Shown here: positions 44,776 to 55,490 of the stretch, piece after piece
Layout of the letters: each line of letters starts with the position of its first letter
How positions within the stretch are numbered: position 1 is the first letter of the stretch
Source of the DNA: Candidatus Pelagibacter sp.
GTDB taxonomy: Bacteria > Pseudomonadota > Alphaproteobacteria > Pelagibacterales > Pelagibacteraceae
Assembly (NCBI GenBank): GCA_028222445.1
Contig: JAOISU010000002.1
Coordinates: 1-64,000 of the forward strand
Length of the DNA stretch: 64,000 nt
Direction: 5' to 3'
The notes under the pieces: generated by a model
What the model saw: the letters and a program-made list of their open reading frames with translations, nothing else
The model's database searches: none
What the model was told of the DNA's origin: nothing
Position numbers and translations under genes: made by a program

Positions 44776-45759
44776 ATGAAGTTTCTTGATCAAGTTAAAA
44801 TTTATGTAAAAGCAGGCAATGGAGGACATGGCTCTCCAAGCTTTCGACGTGAAAAATTTATTGAATACGGCGGACCTGATGGTGGTGATGGTGGCAAAGG
44901 TGGCTCCATAATTTTAAGATCTGAAAGAAATTTAAACACACTTATTGATTACAGATTCCAACAACATCATAAAGCTGAACGTGGAGAAAATGGATCAGGA
45001 CAAAACCGTACTGGTCGTGGCGGTAATGATTTATTTTTAAAAGTACCAATAGGAACACAAGTTTTTGAGGAAGATAATAAAACTTTAATTTTTGACTTTA
45101 AAAAAGAAGGTGAAGAATTTGTTGTTGCTAATGGTGGCAAAGGTGGACTTGGAAATACAAGGTTTAAAAGTTCTACTAATAGAGCACCAAAAAAATTCAC
45201 TAAGGGTACAATAGGAGAAGAATATATAATTTGGTTACAATTAAAAACTATTGCAGATGTTGGGATAGTGGGATTGCCTAATGCAGGAAAATCAAGTTTA
45301 TTAGCTGCCATCACAAATGCAATGCCAAAAATAGCTAACTATAAATTTACGACATTAAACCCAAATTTAGGAGTTGCGAGTTATGATGATAAAGAAATTA
45401 CATTAGCTGATATTCCAGGTTTAGTTGAGGGCGCACATGAAGGAGTGGGATTAGGTATTCAATTTTTAAAACATATAGAAAGGTGTAAAACTTTAATGCA
45501 CTTATTAGATATTACTAACCAGGATCTTGAAAATACCTACAAACAAGTTCGAACTGAACTTGGTAGCTATAGTAAAGATTTACTAAATAAAAAGGAATTA
45601 ATTGTATTAAATAAAACTGACTTACTAGAAAAAGAAGAAGTAAGTCAAATTTTAAAAGAATTTTCTAAAAATAAAAACTCAGAAGTTATTATACTTTCAA
45701 CACTAGATAAAGAATCAATATCTCAAATAAAAGCTAAATTACTTTCATATGTATCTTGA
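44776..45759 (+). CDS. obgE: GTPase ObgE/CgtA
   Basis: 327 residues. Glycine-rich Obg domain (1-158: GGDGGKGG, NGSGQNRTGRGG) then a G domain with G1 GLPNAGKSSLL, G3 DIPGLVEGAHEGVGLG and G4 NKTD. It assists 50S assembly and links to stress signals. The acidic C-terminal tail of the E. coli protein is absent. proB begins inside its last 11 bases. Confidence 0.97.
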   Translation: MKFLDQVKIYVKAGNGGHGSPSFRREKFIEYGGPDGGDGGKGGSIILRSERNLNTLIDYRFQQHHKAERGENGSGQNRTGRGGNDLFLKVPIGTQVFEEDNKTLIFDFKKEGEEFVVANGGKGGLGNTRFKSSTNRAPKKFTKGTIGEEYIIWLQLKTIADVGIVGLPNAGKSSLLAAITNAMPKIANYKFTTLNPNLGVASYDDKEITLADIPGLVEGAHEGVGLGIQFLKHIERCKTLMHLLDITNQDLENTYKQVRTELGSYSKDLLNKKELIVLNKTDLLEKEEVSQILKEFSKNKNSEVIILSTLDKESISQIKAKLLSYVS

Positions 45760-46855
45760 AAATTCAAAAATTATTGTAGTTAAGATAGGCTCATCTTTAC
45801 TGATAGATGATAATAAAAAAATAAGAAATAAATGGTTATCTGAATTTGCCAAAGATATTAAAGAACTAATAAAAAAAAATAGAAAAGTAATTATTGTAAG
45901 CTCTGGTGCAATTGCCATGGGTTGCAAAAAACTCAACATAAATAAAAAAAATCTTAAAATTGATAAAAGCCAGGCTGTTGCATCAATTGGTCAAATAGAG
46001 TTGATGAATTTATTTTCAGGAACTTTCTCAAAGTTAAAAATTAATATTTCTCAGATTCTTTTAACACTAGAGGATACTGAACAAAGAAGAAGGGCTTTAA
46101 ACGCAAAAAGAACTTTTGATAATTTATTTGAATTAGGCTTCATACCAATTGTAAATGAAAATGATACAACGGCAACAACTGAAATAAAATATGGTGACAA
46201 TGATAGGTTGGCATCAAGGGTTGCTCAAATATCTAGAGCAGACACACTTATATTGCTTTCAGATGTTAATGGTCTTTACACTCAAAATCCAAAAATTTTT
46301 AAAAATGCCGAACTTATTAAAGAAATAAAAAATATTGATAAGAATATTGAAAGAATAGCCACTAAAAGTATTGGTGATCTTGGTACAGGTGGAATGAAAA
46401 CCAAAATTGATGCTGCTAAAATTTGTCAATTGTCAGGTTGTAAAATGGTAATCGCAAATGGTTTATTAAATAGACCTATAAAAAAGATAATTGAAGAAAA
46501 TAATTGTACGTGGTTTCTACCTAAAGTTTCAAAATTAGATGCTAGAAAAAAATGGATCATTAGTTCTGTCTCCCCAAAAGGAGCTCTTATTATTGATGAT
46601 GGTGCAAGACAAGCACTCACAAATGGTAAAAGTTTATTAGCCGCTGGCGTAAAGAAAGTAACTGGTAATTTTAAAAAAGGTGATCATATAAAAGTTTTAG
46701 ACAAAAATAACAATGAGTGTGCTAGAGGACTTAGTTCATTCTCGTCTGATGAAATAGAACGAATTAAGGGTTATCACTCAAGAGAAATAGAAAAAATATT
46801 AGGATATGTTGCAAAATCAGAAGTTATACATAAAGATGATATAGTGGAAATATAG
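45749..46855 (+). CDS. proB: Glutamate 5-kinase
   Basis: 368 residues. First step of proline synthesis. Amino-acid kinase domain (IIVVKIGSSLL, SSGAIAMG, NENDTTATTEIKYGDNDRLAS) plus a C-terminal PUA domain (about 278-368). Feedback inhibition by proline is expected from the family. It overlaps obgE by 11 bases and is one base from proA. Confidence 0.95.
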   Translation: MYLENSKIIVVKIGSSLLIDDNKKIRNKWLSEFAKDIKELIKKNRKVIIVSSGAIAMGCKKLNINKKNLKIDKSQAVASIGQIELMNLFSGTFSKLKINISQILLTLEDTEQRRRALNAKRTFDNLFELGFIPIVNENDTTATTEIKYGDNDRLASRVAQISRADTLILLSDVNGLYTQNPKIFKNAELIKEIKNIDKNIERIATKSIGDLGTGGMKTKIDAAKICQLSGCKMVIANGLLNRPIKKIIEENNCTWFLPKVSKLDARKKWIISSVSPKGALIIDDGARQALTNGKSLLAAGVKKVTGNFKKGDHIKVLDKNNNECARGLSSFSSDEIERIKGYHSREIEKILGYVAKSEVIHKDDIVEI

Positions 46856-46856
46856 A

Positions 46857-48107
46857 ATGAACAAGATTATGAATTCAATTGGCCAAAATGCTAGAAAGGC
46901 CATCCTCAATAAAATTGATACACGAACTAAAAATAAAATTTTAAATAGATATGCTTTACTACTTGATAAAGAAAAAAACTCTATAATCAGTGCTAACCAA
47001 AAAGATATCAAATTTGCTAAAAAAAAAGGCTTAAAGAATAATTTAATAGATAGGCTTACAATTGATCATAAAAAATTAGTTGGTATAAAAAAATCTATTG
47101 AAAAAATTGTAAAAATTAAAGATCCAGTTGATTATATATTAGAAAAATGGCGTAGACCAAACGGCTTAACAATAAGTAGAGTGTCTGTGCCTATAGGTGT
47201 ATTGGGTATAATTTATGAAAGCAGACCTAATGTTACATCTGATGTTGCAAGTTTATGTTTTAAATCTGGGAATGCAGTAATATTAAAAGGTGGCTCAGAA
47301 GCTATAAATACTAACAGAATTTTAGCAAACTTATTTCGAAAATCACTAAAAGAAAATAAAATAGATCAAAATTTTATTCAATTTATAAACTCCAAAGATA
47401 GGAAAATAGTTGATTACATGCTTTCAAAAATGAAAGATTATATAGATGTGATTATTCCACGTGGAGGAAAAAGTTTAGTTAAAAGAGTACAAGAGTCCTC
47501 AACCGTACCTATCATTGGACACTTAGAGGGTCTTTGTCATACTTACATAGATAAAGATGCTGATCTTAAAATGGCAATAGACATTGTTTATAATGCAAAG
47601 TTAAGGAATACTAGTATTTGTGGTGCTACGGAAACAATTTTGATGCACCAAAAAATAATTAAAAAATTTTGTAATCCAATTTTAAAAAAATTAGAAGAAA
47701 ACAACTGCAAAATTTTTGGAGATAACCTTATAAGAAAAAATTACAAAGGAAAAATATATCCTGCAAAAGATAAGGATTGGTCTACAGAGTATTTATCAGC
47801 AATTGTCTCAGTAAAAACTGTCAAAAATTATAAAGAAGCAATAAAGCATATTAATAAATATGGAACTATGCACACTGACTCTATTGTTACAAAAAATAAA
47901 AAAACAGCCAATCAATTTTTAAAAAATATTAAAAGTTCTATAGCTATGCATAATACTTCTACACAATTCGCTGACGGTGGTGAGTTTGGTTTTGGTGGTG
48001 AGGTTGGTATTTCTACAAACACTTTACCTCCAAGAGGTCCCGTTGGGCTTGGGCAGCTTGTTTCATATAAATACGAAATAGTTAGTAATGGTAAAATTAG
48101 AAAATAA
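46857..48107 (+). CDS. proA: Gamma-glutamyl phosphate reductase
   Basis: 416 residues, aldehyde-dehydrogenase fold. Reduces glutamyl-5-phosphate to the semialdehyde. VPIGVLGIIYESRPNVTSDV, the catalytic cysteine in NTSICGATET and the C-terminal FGFGGEVGISTNTLPPRGPVG region are diagnostic. A second ATG four codons in is possible. The last 20 bases overlap nadD. Confidence 0.96.
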   Translation: MNKIMNSIGQNARKAILNKIDTRTKNKILNRYALLLDKEKNSIISANQKDIKFAKKKGLKNNLIDRLTIDHKKLVGIKKSIEKIVKIKDPVDYILEKWRRPNGLTISRVSVPIGVLGIIYESRPNVTSDVASLCFKSGNAVILKGGSEAINTNRILANLFRKSLKENKIDQNFIQFINSKDRKIVDYMLSKMKDYIDVIIPRGGKSLVKRVQESSTVPIIGHLEGLCHTYIDKDADLKMAIDIVYNAKLRNTSICGATETILMHQKIIKKFCNPILKKLEENNCKIFGDNLIRKNYKGKIYPAKDKDWSTEYLSAIVSVKTVKNYKEAIKHINKYGTMHTDSIVTKNKKTANQFLKNIKSSIAMHNTSTQFADGGEFGFGGEVGISTNTLPPRGPVGLGQLVSYKYEIVSNGKIRK

Positions 48108-48621
48108 CAAAAAAATAAAAGTTGGAATATTAGGAGGTACATTTGATCCTGCCCACAAAGGGCACTTAGAAATTTCAAAACAGGCAAAAAAATTACTTAA
48201 TCTAAAAAATATCATCTGGGCGATTACTAAACAAAATCCATTCAAAGATATTAGTAAATCAAATTTAAAAAATAGAATCCAATTTGCAAAAAAACTAATT
48301 GCAAAAAATGATTTCATAAAAATAAGATTTTATGAAGAAAAGATATCCTCTAATAGAACTATTGACCTTATCAACTATCTGAAAAAAGATAAAAAATATG
48401 AGCTATATTTTATTATGGGTGCTGACAACCTTATTAACTTTCATAAATGGCACAAGTGGAAATCTATTGTGAAAAAATGCAATCTCTTAGTGTTCGATCG
48501 ACAAGGATACAAGGCTAAATCTTTAAAGTCAGTCACTTATAATGGTGTGAATAAAAAAAGATTATCATTTATTAAATTTAAGAAGGTTAATATTTCATCT
48601 TCTCAATTAAGAAAAGTTTGA
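48088..48621 (+). CDS. nadD: Nicotinate-nucleotide adenylyltransferase
   Basis: 177 residues. Makes deamido-NAD from nicotinate mononucleotide and ATP. GILGGTFDPAHKGH is the nucleotidyl-transfer signature; ISSSQLR near the end is the second ATP-binding motif. NadD beside proA and rsfS is a conserved alphaproteobacterial order. The first residues overlap proA by 20 bases. Confidence 0.94.
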   Translation: MVKLENNKKIKVGILGGTFDPAHKGHLEISKQAKKLLNLKNIIWAITKQNPFKDISKSNLKNRIQFAKKLIAKNDFIKIRFYEEKISSNRTIDLINYLKKDKKYELYFIMGADNLINFHKWHKWKSIVKKCNLLVFDRQGYKAKSLKSVTYNGVNKKRLSFIKFKKVNISSSQLRKV

Positions 48622-48638
48622 TAAGGTAAAATATATTA

Positions 48639-48989
48639 ATGGAAAAAAACTCAGATTTAAAAAACTTAATTTTAAAAACACTAGATTCCAATAAAGCCTT
48701 AGATATTGTTTCAATTGATCTTAAAAATAAAAGTTCAATGGCCGACTACTTAATCATAGCAAGTGGTACTTCATCTAGACACATTCAAGCTTTATCAGAA
48801 ATGGTACTGGAAAAATTAAGATCTAATGGAGTTAAAAATTCTAAAATTGAAGGAAAAGAAAGTGGAGATTGGAAATTGGTCGATGGTATTGATTTAATTG
48901 TCCATATATTCCATCCTGATAAAAGAAAATTTTATGAACTTGAAAAAATTTGGTCCGAAGTAATTCCCAAAGAAAAAGTGATGATATGA
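48639..48989 (+). CDS. rsfS: Ribosomal silencing factor RsfS
   Basis: 116 residues. Binds L14 and blocks 30S-50S joining when nutrients are short. DYLIIASGTSSRHIQALSE and GDWKLVDGIDLIVHIFHPDKRKFYELEKIW match the family throughout. It starts 17 bases after nadD and its TGA overlaps the ctpA ATG (ATGA). A ribosomal RlmH gene often follows in other alphas but is not here. Confidence 0.95.
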   Translation: MEKNSDLKNLILKTLDSNKALDIVSIDLKNKSSMADYLIIASGTSSRHIQALSEMVLEKLRSNGVKNSKIEGKESGDWKLVDGIDLIVHIFHPDKRKFYELEKIWSEVIPKEKVMI

Positions 48990-50125
48990 GCCTAATCAAA
49001 AAGATACCTTTTTTTGTTTTAGTTTTCTTATTTATTTTTCAAAAAAGTTTTTCTGATAACTCCGAGATTTATAAAAAAATTGATTTATTTGGTGAGGTTC
49101 TTGAAAAAATAAATGATGAATACGTTGATGAAATTGATCAGTCACAAAGTATGGATGCTGCCATAAACGGTTTATTACAATCTTTAGACCCTTATTCCGC
49201 ATATATGACGCCTGAAAGCTTTGAAAGTATGCAAACTGAAACAAGCGGAGAATTTGGTGGTTTAGGTATTGAAGTAGGTATGGAGGCAGGTGTTGTTAAA
49301 GTAATATCGCCAATAGATAATACTCCCGCTTCAAAAGCTGGCTTAAAAGCTGGTGACTATATTGTTAAAATTAACGATACTCAAGTTCAAGGAAAGTCTT
49401 TAACAGAAGCTGTTGAGTTAATGCGTGGACCTGTTGGTTCGAGTATAGAAATAACAGTTAGAAGAAGAGGAGAAAAAAAAGCATTAATTTTTAATATCAC
49501 AAGAGAAATAATTGAAGTTCAATCTGTAAAATTTGAACTTTTAGAAAATAACATAGGTTATATAAGATTAACTTCTTTCAATGAAAATAGTAGCTCACAA
49601 GTGAAAGAAAAAATTGAAAAACTAAATAATAATAAAAAGCTTAAGGGATATATTTTAGATCTAAGAAATAACCCAGGTGGATTACTTTCTCAGGCAATTA
49701 AAATATCTGATTTTTTTTTAGAAAATGGTGAAATTGTATCAACGAAAAGTAGACAGCCATCTGAAAATCGAAAATGGTTTGCAAAAAAAGGTGATTTAAC
49801 TGATGGAAAAACTGTATTAGTTCTCATTAATTATGGATCGGCTTCTGCGGCTGAAATAGTAGCTGGTGCATTAAAAGATCATAAAAGAGCAATTATTGTA
49901 GGTGAAAATAGTTACGGGAAAGGATCGGTGCAATCAATAATACCTCTTAAGAACAGAGGCGCCATAAGATTAACAATTGCAAAATATTATCTTCCATCTG
50001 GAAAATCTATTTCAGAAGTTGGAGTAACTCCTGACATAGAAGTTGTAGAAGGTTCTGATGATTTTAAGTTCAATTCAGAAACTGATAACCAGTTAAATTT
50101 TGCCATAAAACTACTTAACGGATAA
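48986..50125 (+). CDS. ctpA: Carboxy-terminal processing protease (S41)
   Basis: 379 residues. A signal peptide (about 1-23) is followed by a PDZ domain (about 75-160) and the S41 catalytic domain with the serine in GSASAAEIVAGAL (Ser285/287 region) and the lysine in GENSYGKGSVQ. Acts in the periplasm on protein C-termini. I start at the ATG at 48986, which overlaps the rsfS stop; an upstream in-frame ATG would add a charged stretch before the signal peptide. Confidence 0.95.
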   Translation: MSLIKKIPFFVLVFLFIFQKSFSDNSEIYKKIDLFGEVLEKINDEYVDEIDQSQSMDAAINGLLQSLDPYSAYMTPESFESMQTETSGEFGGLGIEVGMEAGVVKVISPIDNTPASKAGLKAGDYIVKINDTQVQGKSLTEAVELMRGPVGSSIEITVRRRGEKKALIFNITREIIEVQSVKFELLENNIGYIRLTSFNENSSSQVKEKIEKLNNNKKLKGYILDLRNNPGGLLSQAIKISDFFLENGEIVSTKSRQPSENRKWFAKKGDLTDGKTVLVLINYGSASAAEIVAGALKDHKRAIIVGENSYGKGSVQSIIPLKNRGAIRLTIAKYYLPSGKSISEVGVTPDIEVVEGSDDFKFNSETDNQLNFAIKLLNG

Positions 50126-50605
50126 ATGACAAGCACTAATTTAGACCTCCCTTTACGAAGTGGAGTTGGCATTGTTGTATTAAACAAAGAAAATAAAGTT
50201 TTTGTTGCAAAAAGAATAGATAATCAAAAAAATTTTTGGCAAATGCCTCAGGGTGGAGTTAACAAAGGTGAAGATTATTTGGATGCTGCTTATAGAGAAT
50301 TAGAAGAAGAAACTAGTATAAAAAATGTTGAACTAATTAAAGAGTGTGATGGATTAATCTCTTATGAATTGCCAAAAAACTTACTTGGAATTATCTGGAA
50401 AGGAAAATATAGAGGCCAAGAACAAAAATGGTTCGTAATGAGATTTTTAGGTCAAGATAATCAAATAAATATTAAAACTGCACAACCTGAATTTTCTGAG
50501 TGGAAATGGATTGAGCTTGAAAAAATAACTGACTTAGTTGTGGATTTTAAAATGCATGTTTACAAAAATATCCAAGACCAAGTAAGAAAAATTATTAATT
50601 TATAG
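50126..50605 (+). CDS. rppH: RNA pyrophosphohydrolase / Nudix hydrolase
   Basis: 159 residues. Removes pyrophosphate from mRNA 5' ends or hydrolyses dinucleoside polyphosphates. The Nudix box runs from Gly43 to Ile65 with E49, R57-E58 and E61-E62 in place; the final Gly of the consensus is Ser64. LPLRSGVGIVVLN and WQMPQGGV match alphaproteobacterial RppH. It begins directly after the ctpA stop and overlaps atpC by 11 bases tail to tail. Confidence 0.93.
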   Translation: MTSTNLDLPLRSGVGIVVLNKENKVFVAKRIDNQKNFWQMPQGGVNKGEDYLDAAYRELEEETSIKNVELIKECDGLISYELPKNLLGIIWKGKYRGQEQKWFVMRFLGQDNQINIKTAQPEFSEWKWIELEKITDLVVDFKMHVYKNIQDQVRKIINL

Positions 50606-50986
50606 TTTTTAAAACTTCAATTTTTTGATCAACTAAGTATTTATTTTGATCCGTAATTTCACTATTTTTTGAATTTTCTTCTGCTTGAGTAAGTAGTTCA
50701 CTAATTTTATTTTTATCAATATCTTTGATATTAAAAATTGAACTTGTTAGAACTGATAAATTATTATTCTTAAATTCAACAATTCCATCCTCAACATAGT
50801 AATTATCCTCTCCTGATTTAGAAAAGATTTTAATAATCCCTGGCTTTAAAAATGAAATAATTGAGATATGATCCTTTAAAATCCCCATTTCTCCCTCAAA
50901 AGCAGGTACAACAACTTCTGTTACATCTTCTTTTGTAAGAAAAGATTTTTCTGGGTTTACAATTTCTATTTTGAACTCTTCACTCA

Positions 50987-50987
<1 letters not shown>
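50595..50987 (-). CDS. atpC: ATP synthase F1 subunit epsilon
   Basis: 130 residues. N-terminal beta-sandwich (EIVNPEKSF, VVVPAFEGEMGILKDHIS) then a C-terminal helical hairpin. It forms the rotor stalk with gamma and inhibits ATP hydrolysis. It starts on the last base of the atpD stop. Last gene of the atpHAGDC operon; its 3' end runs into rppH with no terminator visible. Confidence 0.95.
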
Positions 50988-53283
<2,296 letters not shown>

Positions 53284-53286
53284 ATT

Positions 53287-54822
53287 TTAAGAATTAAAGT
53301 TCTTCTTAAGTTCCATGATAGTTTCAACTAATAATTTTTCAGTATCATCTTCAAGTTTACCTGAACTTAAAACAGATTCTAAAATTTCTGGTTTTTCAGA
53401 TTTACATTTTTCAATAATCTTAGACTCGAACTCAGCAATATCTTTAAGTTCAACATCATCCAAATAACCTTTAACTCCACAGAAAACTGAAATTACTTGC
53501 TCAGCAACTGTCATAGGAGAATATTGTTTTTGTTTTAAAAGTTCAGTTAGTTTTGAACCTCTATTTAAAAGTTTTTGTGTTGATGCATCTAAATCAGATC
53601 CAAATTGTGCAAAGGCAGCCATTTCTCTATATTGAGCAAGCTCTAACTTCATTGAGCCAGAAACTTTTTTCATTGCTTTTGTTTGTGCTGCAGATCCGAC
53701 TCTAGAAACTGATAGACCTACGTTAATCGCTGGTCTAATTCCTTGGTTAAATAGTTCTGTTTCAAGAAATATTTGACCATCTGTAATTGATATAACGTTA
53801 GTTGGAATAAAAGCAGATACGTCTCCACCTTGCGTTTCAATTATTGGAAGAGCGGTTAATGAACCTCCGCCATGCTCATCACTAAGTTTGGCTGCTCTCT
53901 CAAGTAATCTGCTGTGTAAATAAAATACATCTCCTGGATAAGCTTCTCTTCCTGGAGGTCTTCTTAATAAAAGTGACATTTGTCTATAAGCTACAGCCTG
54001 TTTAGATAAATCGTCATAAATGATTAATGCATGCATACCATTATCTCTATAGTATTCACCCATAGTACAGCCTGTATATGGTGCTAAAAACTGAAGTGGT
54101 GCTGCATCTGAGGCGGTAGCAGCAACAATTGTTGTATATTCCATTGCACCAGCTTCTTCTAAAGTTTTTTGAATTTGTCTAACTGTAGATCTTTTTTGAC
54201 CTATAGCGACATAGATACAGTAAAGTTTTTGCTTCTCATCACCAGATTCATTTATTTTTTTTTGGTTAATGATCGCATCGATAGCAACTGCAGTTTTTCC
54301 AGTTTGTCTATCCCCAATAATTAATTCACGCTGTCCTCTTCCAACTGGAACTAAACTGTCAATTGATTTTAAGCCTGTTTGCATAGGTTCACTAACAGAT
54401 TGTCTTGGAATAATTCCAGGTGCTTTTACTTCAACTCTACTTCTTTTAGTTGCTTTATCTAAAGCACCTTTGCCGTCGATTGGATTTCCTAATCCATCAA
54501 CAACTCTTCCTAATAATTCTTTTCCAACAGGTGTATCAACAATACTACCTGTTCTTTTAACAACGTCACCTTCTTTAATTTTTCTATCATCTCCAAAAAT
54601 TACAACTCCAACATTTTCGCTTTCTAAGTTTAGAGCCATACCTTTTGATCCATCGGAAAATTCTACCATTTCTCCAGCTTGAACATTGTCTAATCCGTAC
54701 ACTCTAGCAATACCATCTCCTACTGACAAAACTTGACCAACTTCAGTCACTTCTGCTTTATCCCCAAATTTTTTAATTTGCTCTTTTAATATCTTTGTTA
54801 CTTCTGATGGGTTTATATCCAT
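53287..54822 (-). CDS. atpA: ATP synthase F1 subunit alpha
   Basis: 511 residues. Non-catalytic nucleotide-binding subunit: P-loop [28 protein letters not shown] with the arginine finger. Complete and conserved. It begins on the base after the atpH stop. Together with atpH, atpG, atpD and atpC it makes the F1 head; the Fo genes (atpB, E, F) are elsewhere, the normal alphaproteobacterial split. Confidence 0.98.
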   Translation of the reverse strand: MDINPSEVTKILKEQIKKFGDKAEVTEVGQVLSVGDGIARVYGLDNVQAGEMVEFSDGSKGMALNLESENVGVVIFGDDRKIKEGDVVKRTGSIVDTPVGKELLGRVVDGLGNPIDGKGALDKATKRSRVEVKAPGIIPRQSVSEPMQTGLKSIDSLVPVGRGQRELIIGDRQTGKTAVAIDAIINQKKINESGDEKQKLYCIYVAIGQKRSTVRQIQKTLEEAGAMEYTTIVAATASDAAPLQFLAPYTGCTMGEYYRDNGMHALIIYDDLSKQAVAYRQMSLLLRRPPGREAYPGDVFYLHSRLLERAAKLSDEHGGGSLTALPIIETQGGDVSAFIPTNVISITDGQIFLETELFNQGIRPAINVGLSVSRVGSAAQTKAMKKVSGSMKLELAQYREMAAFAQFGSDLDASTQKLLNRGSKLTELLKQKQYSPMTVAEQVISVFCGVKGYLDDVELKDIAEFESKIIEKCKSEKPEILESVLSSGKLEDDTEKLLVETIMELKKNFNS

Positions 54823-55380
54823 TTATGCCTCTATCATCCTATTTTCGATTTGTTGTAATTTATTTTTAATGGAAGTGTCCACCATTGTGCTCCCTACTTG
54901 CACAATCAAACCTCCAATTAAACTTGCATCGTGTTTGTAGTTTAATTTTATTTTTGAACTAAAGTTTTTAGTCAATTCTTCTTTTATGTTATTAATTTCC
55001 TTTTCAGTAAGATCTTTTGCAGAAGTTAATTCTGCTTTTAATTCACCTCTTTTGACTGAACATGTTTCAACAAAGTTTTTTAGAATTTTATCCACATAAA
55101 AGAATCTTCTTTTAGATATTAGAAAGTTTAAAAATTTTGTTAATAATTCATTTATTTTATATTGTTCTGAAATTTTACTTAGAGCATTTAATTGGTCTTC
55201 TTTGCTATTTGTTGGATCCTTTATTAAAGATTTAAAATCTTCACTTGAAGCAATTAAATTAATAATTGAAGTAGAATGAACCTCGATCTCACTTAAATTA
55301 TTAGCTTCTATTGCTAATTCATAAAGTGCAAGAGAATATCTATCAGCCGATGTTTCAGAAAAAACTTTATTTTTGCTCAA
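54823..55380 (-). CDS. atpH: ATP synthase F1 subunit delta
   Basis: 185 residues. Peripheral-stalk subunit joining F1 to the b subunits. DRYSLALYELA and the C-terminal KHDASLIGGLIVQVGSTMVDTSI are typical. The only reasonable start is a TTG at 55380 with AAGGA eight bases before it; the following residues SKNKVFSETSADRYS fit the family start. First gene of the operon. Confidence 0.94.
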   Translation of the reverse strand: MSKNKVFSETSADRYSLALYELAIEANNLSEIEVHSTSIINLIASSEDFKSLIKDPTNSKEDQLNALSKISEQYKINELLTKFLNFLISKRRFFYVDKILKNFVETCSVKRGELKAELTSAKDLTEKEINNIKEELTKNFSSKIKLNYKHDASLIGGLIVQVGSTMVDTSIKNKLQQIENRMIEA

Positions 55381-55490
55381 TTTATTGTTCCTTATAAATA
55401 TTAGAAGATTTATTAAAATTTTGTTTTAATTAACATATGACTCCTACCTCTTCAAGTCACACATTGTCTAAAAGTCTTGTTTTTTCTGTA
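55381..55490 (-). promoter_or_regulatory. Leader region of the atpHAGDC operon
   Basis: 110 bases between priA and atpH. It holds the AAGGA ribosome site for the TTG start and a 6-pair hairpin (55438-55443 with 55454-55459). I could not fit a convincing -35/-10 pair, so whether the operon has its own promoter here is open; a TTGAAG at about 55455-55450 is the best -35 candidate. Confidence 0.4.
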
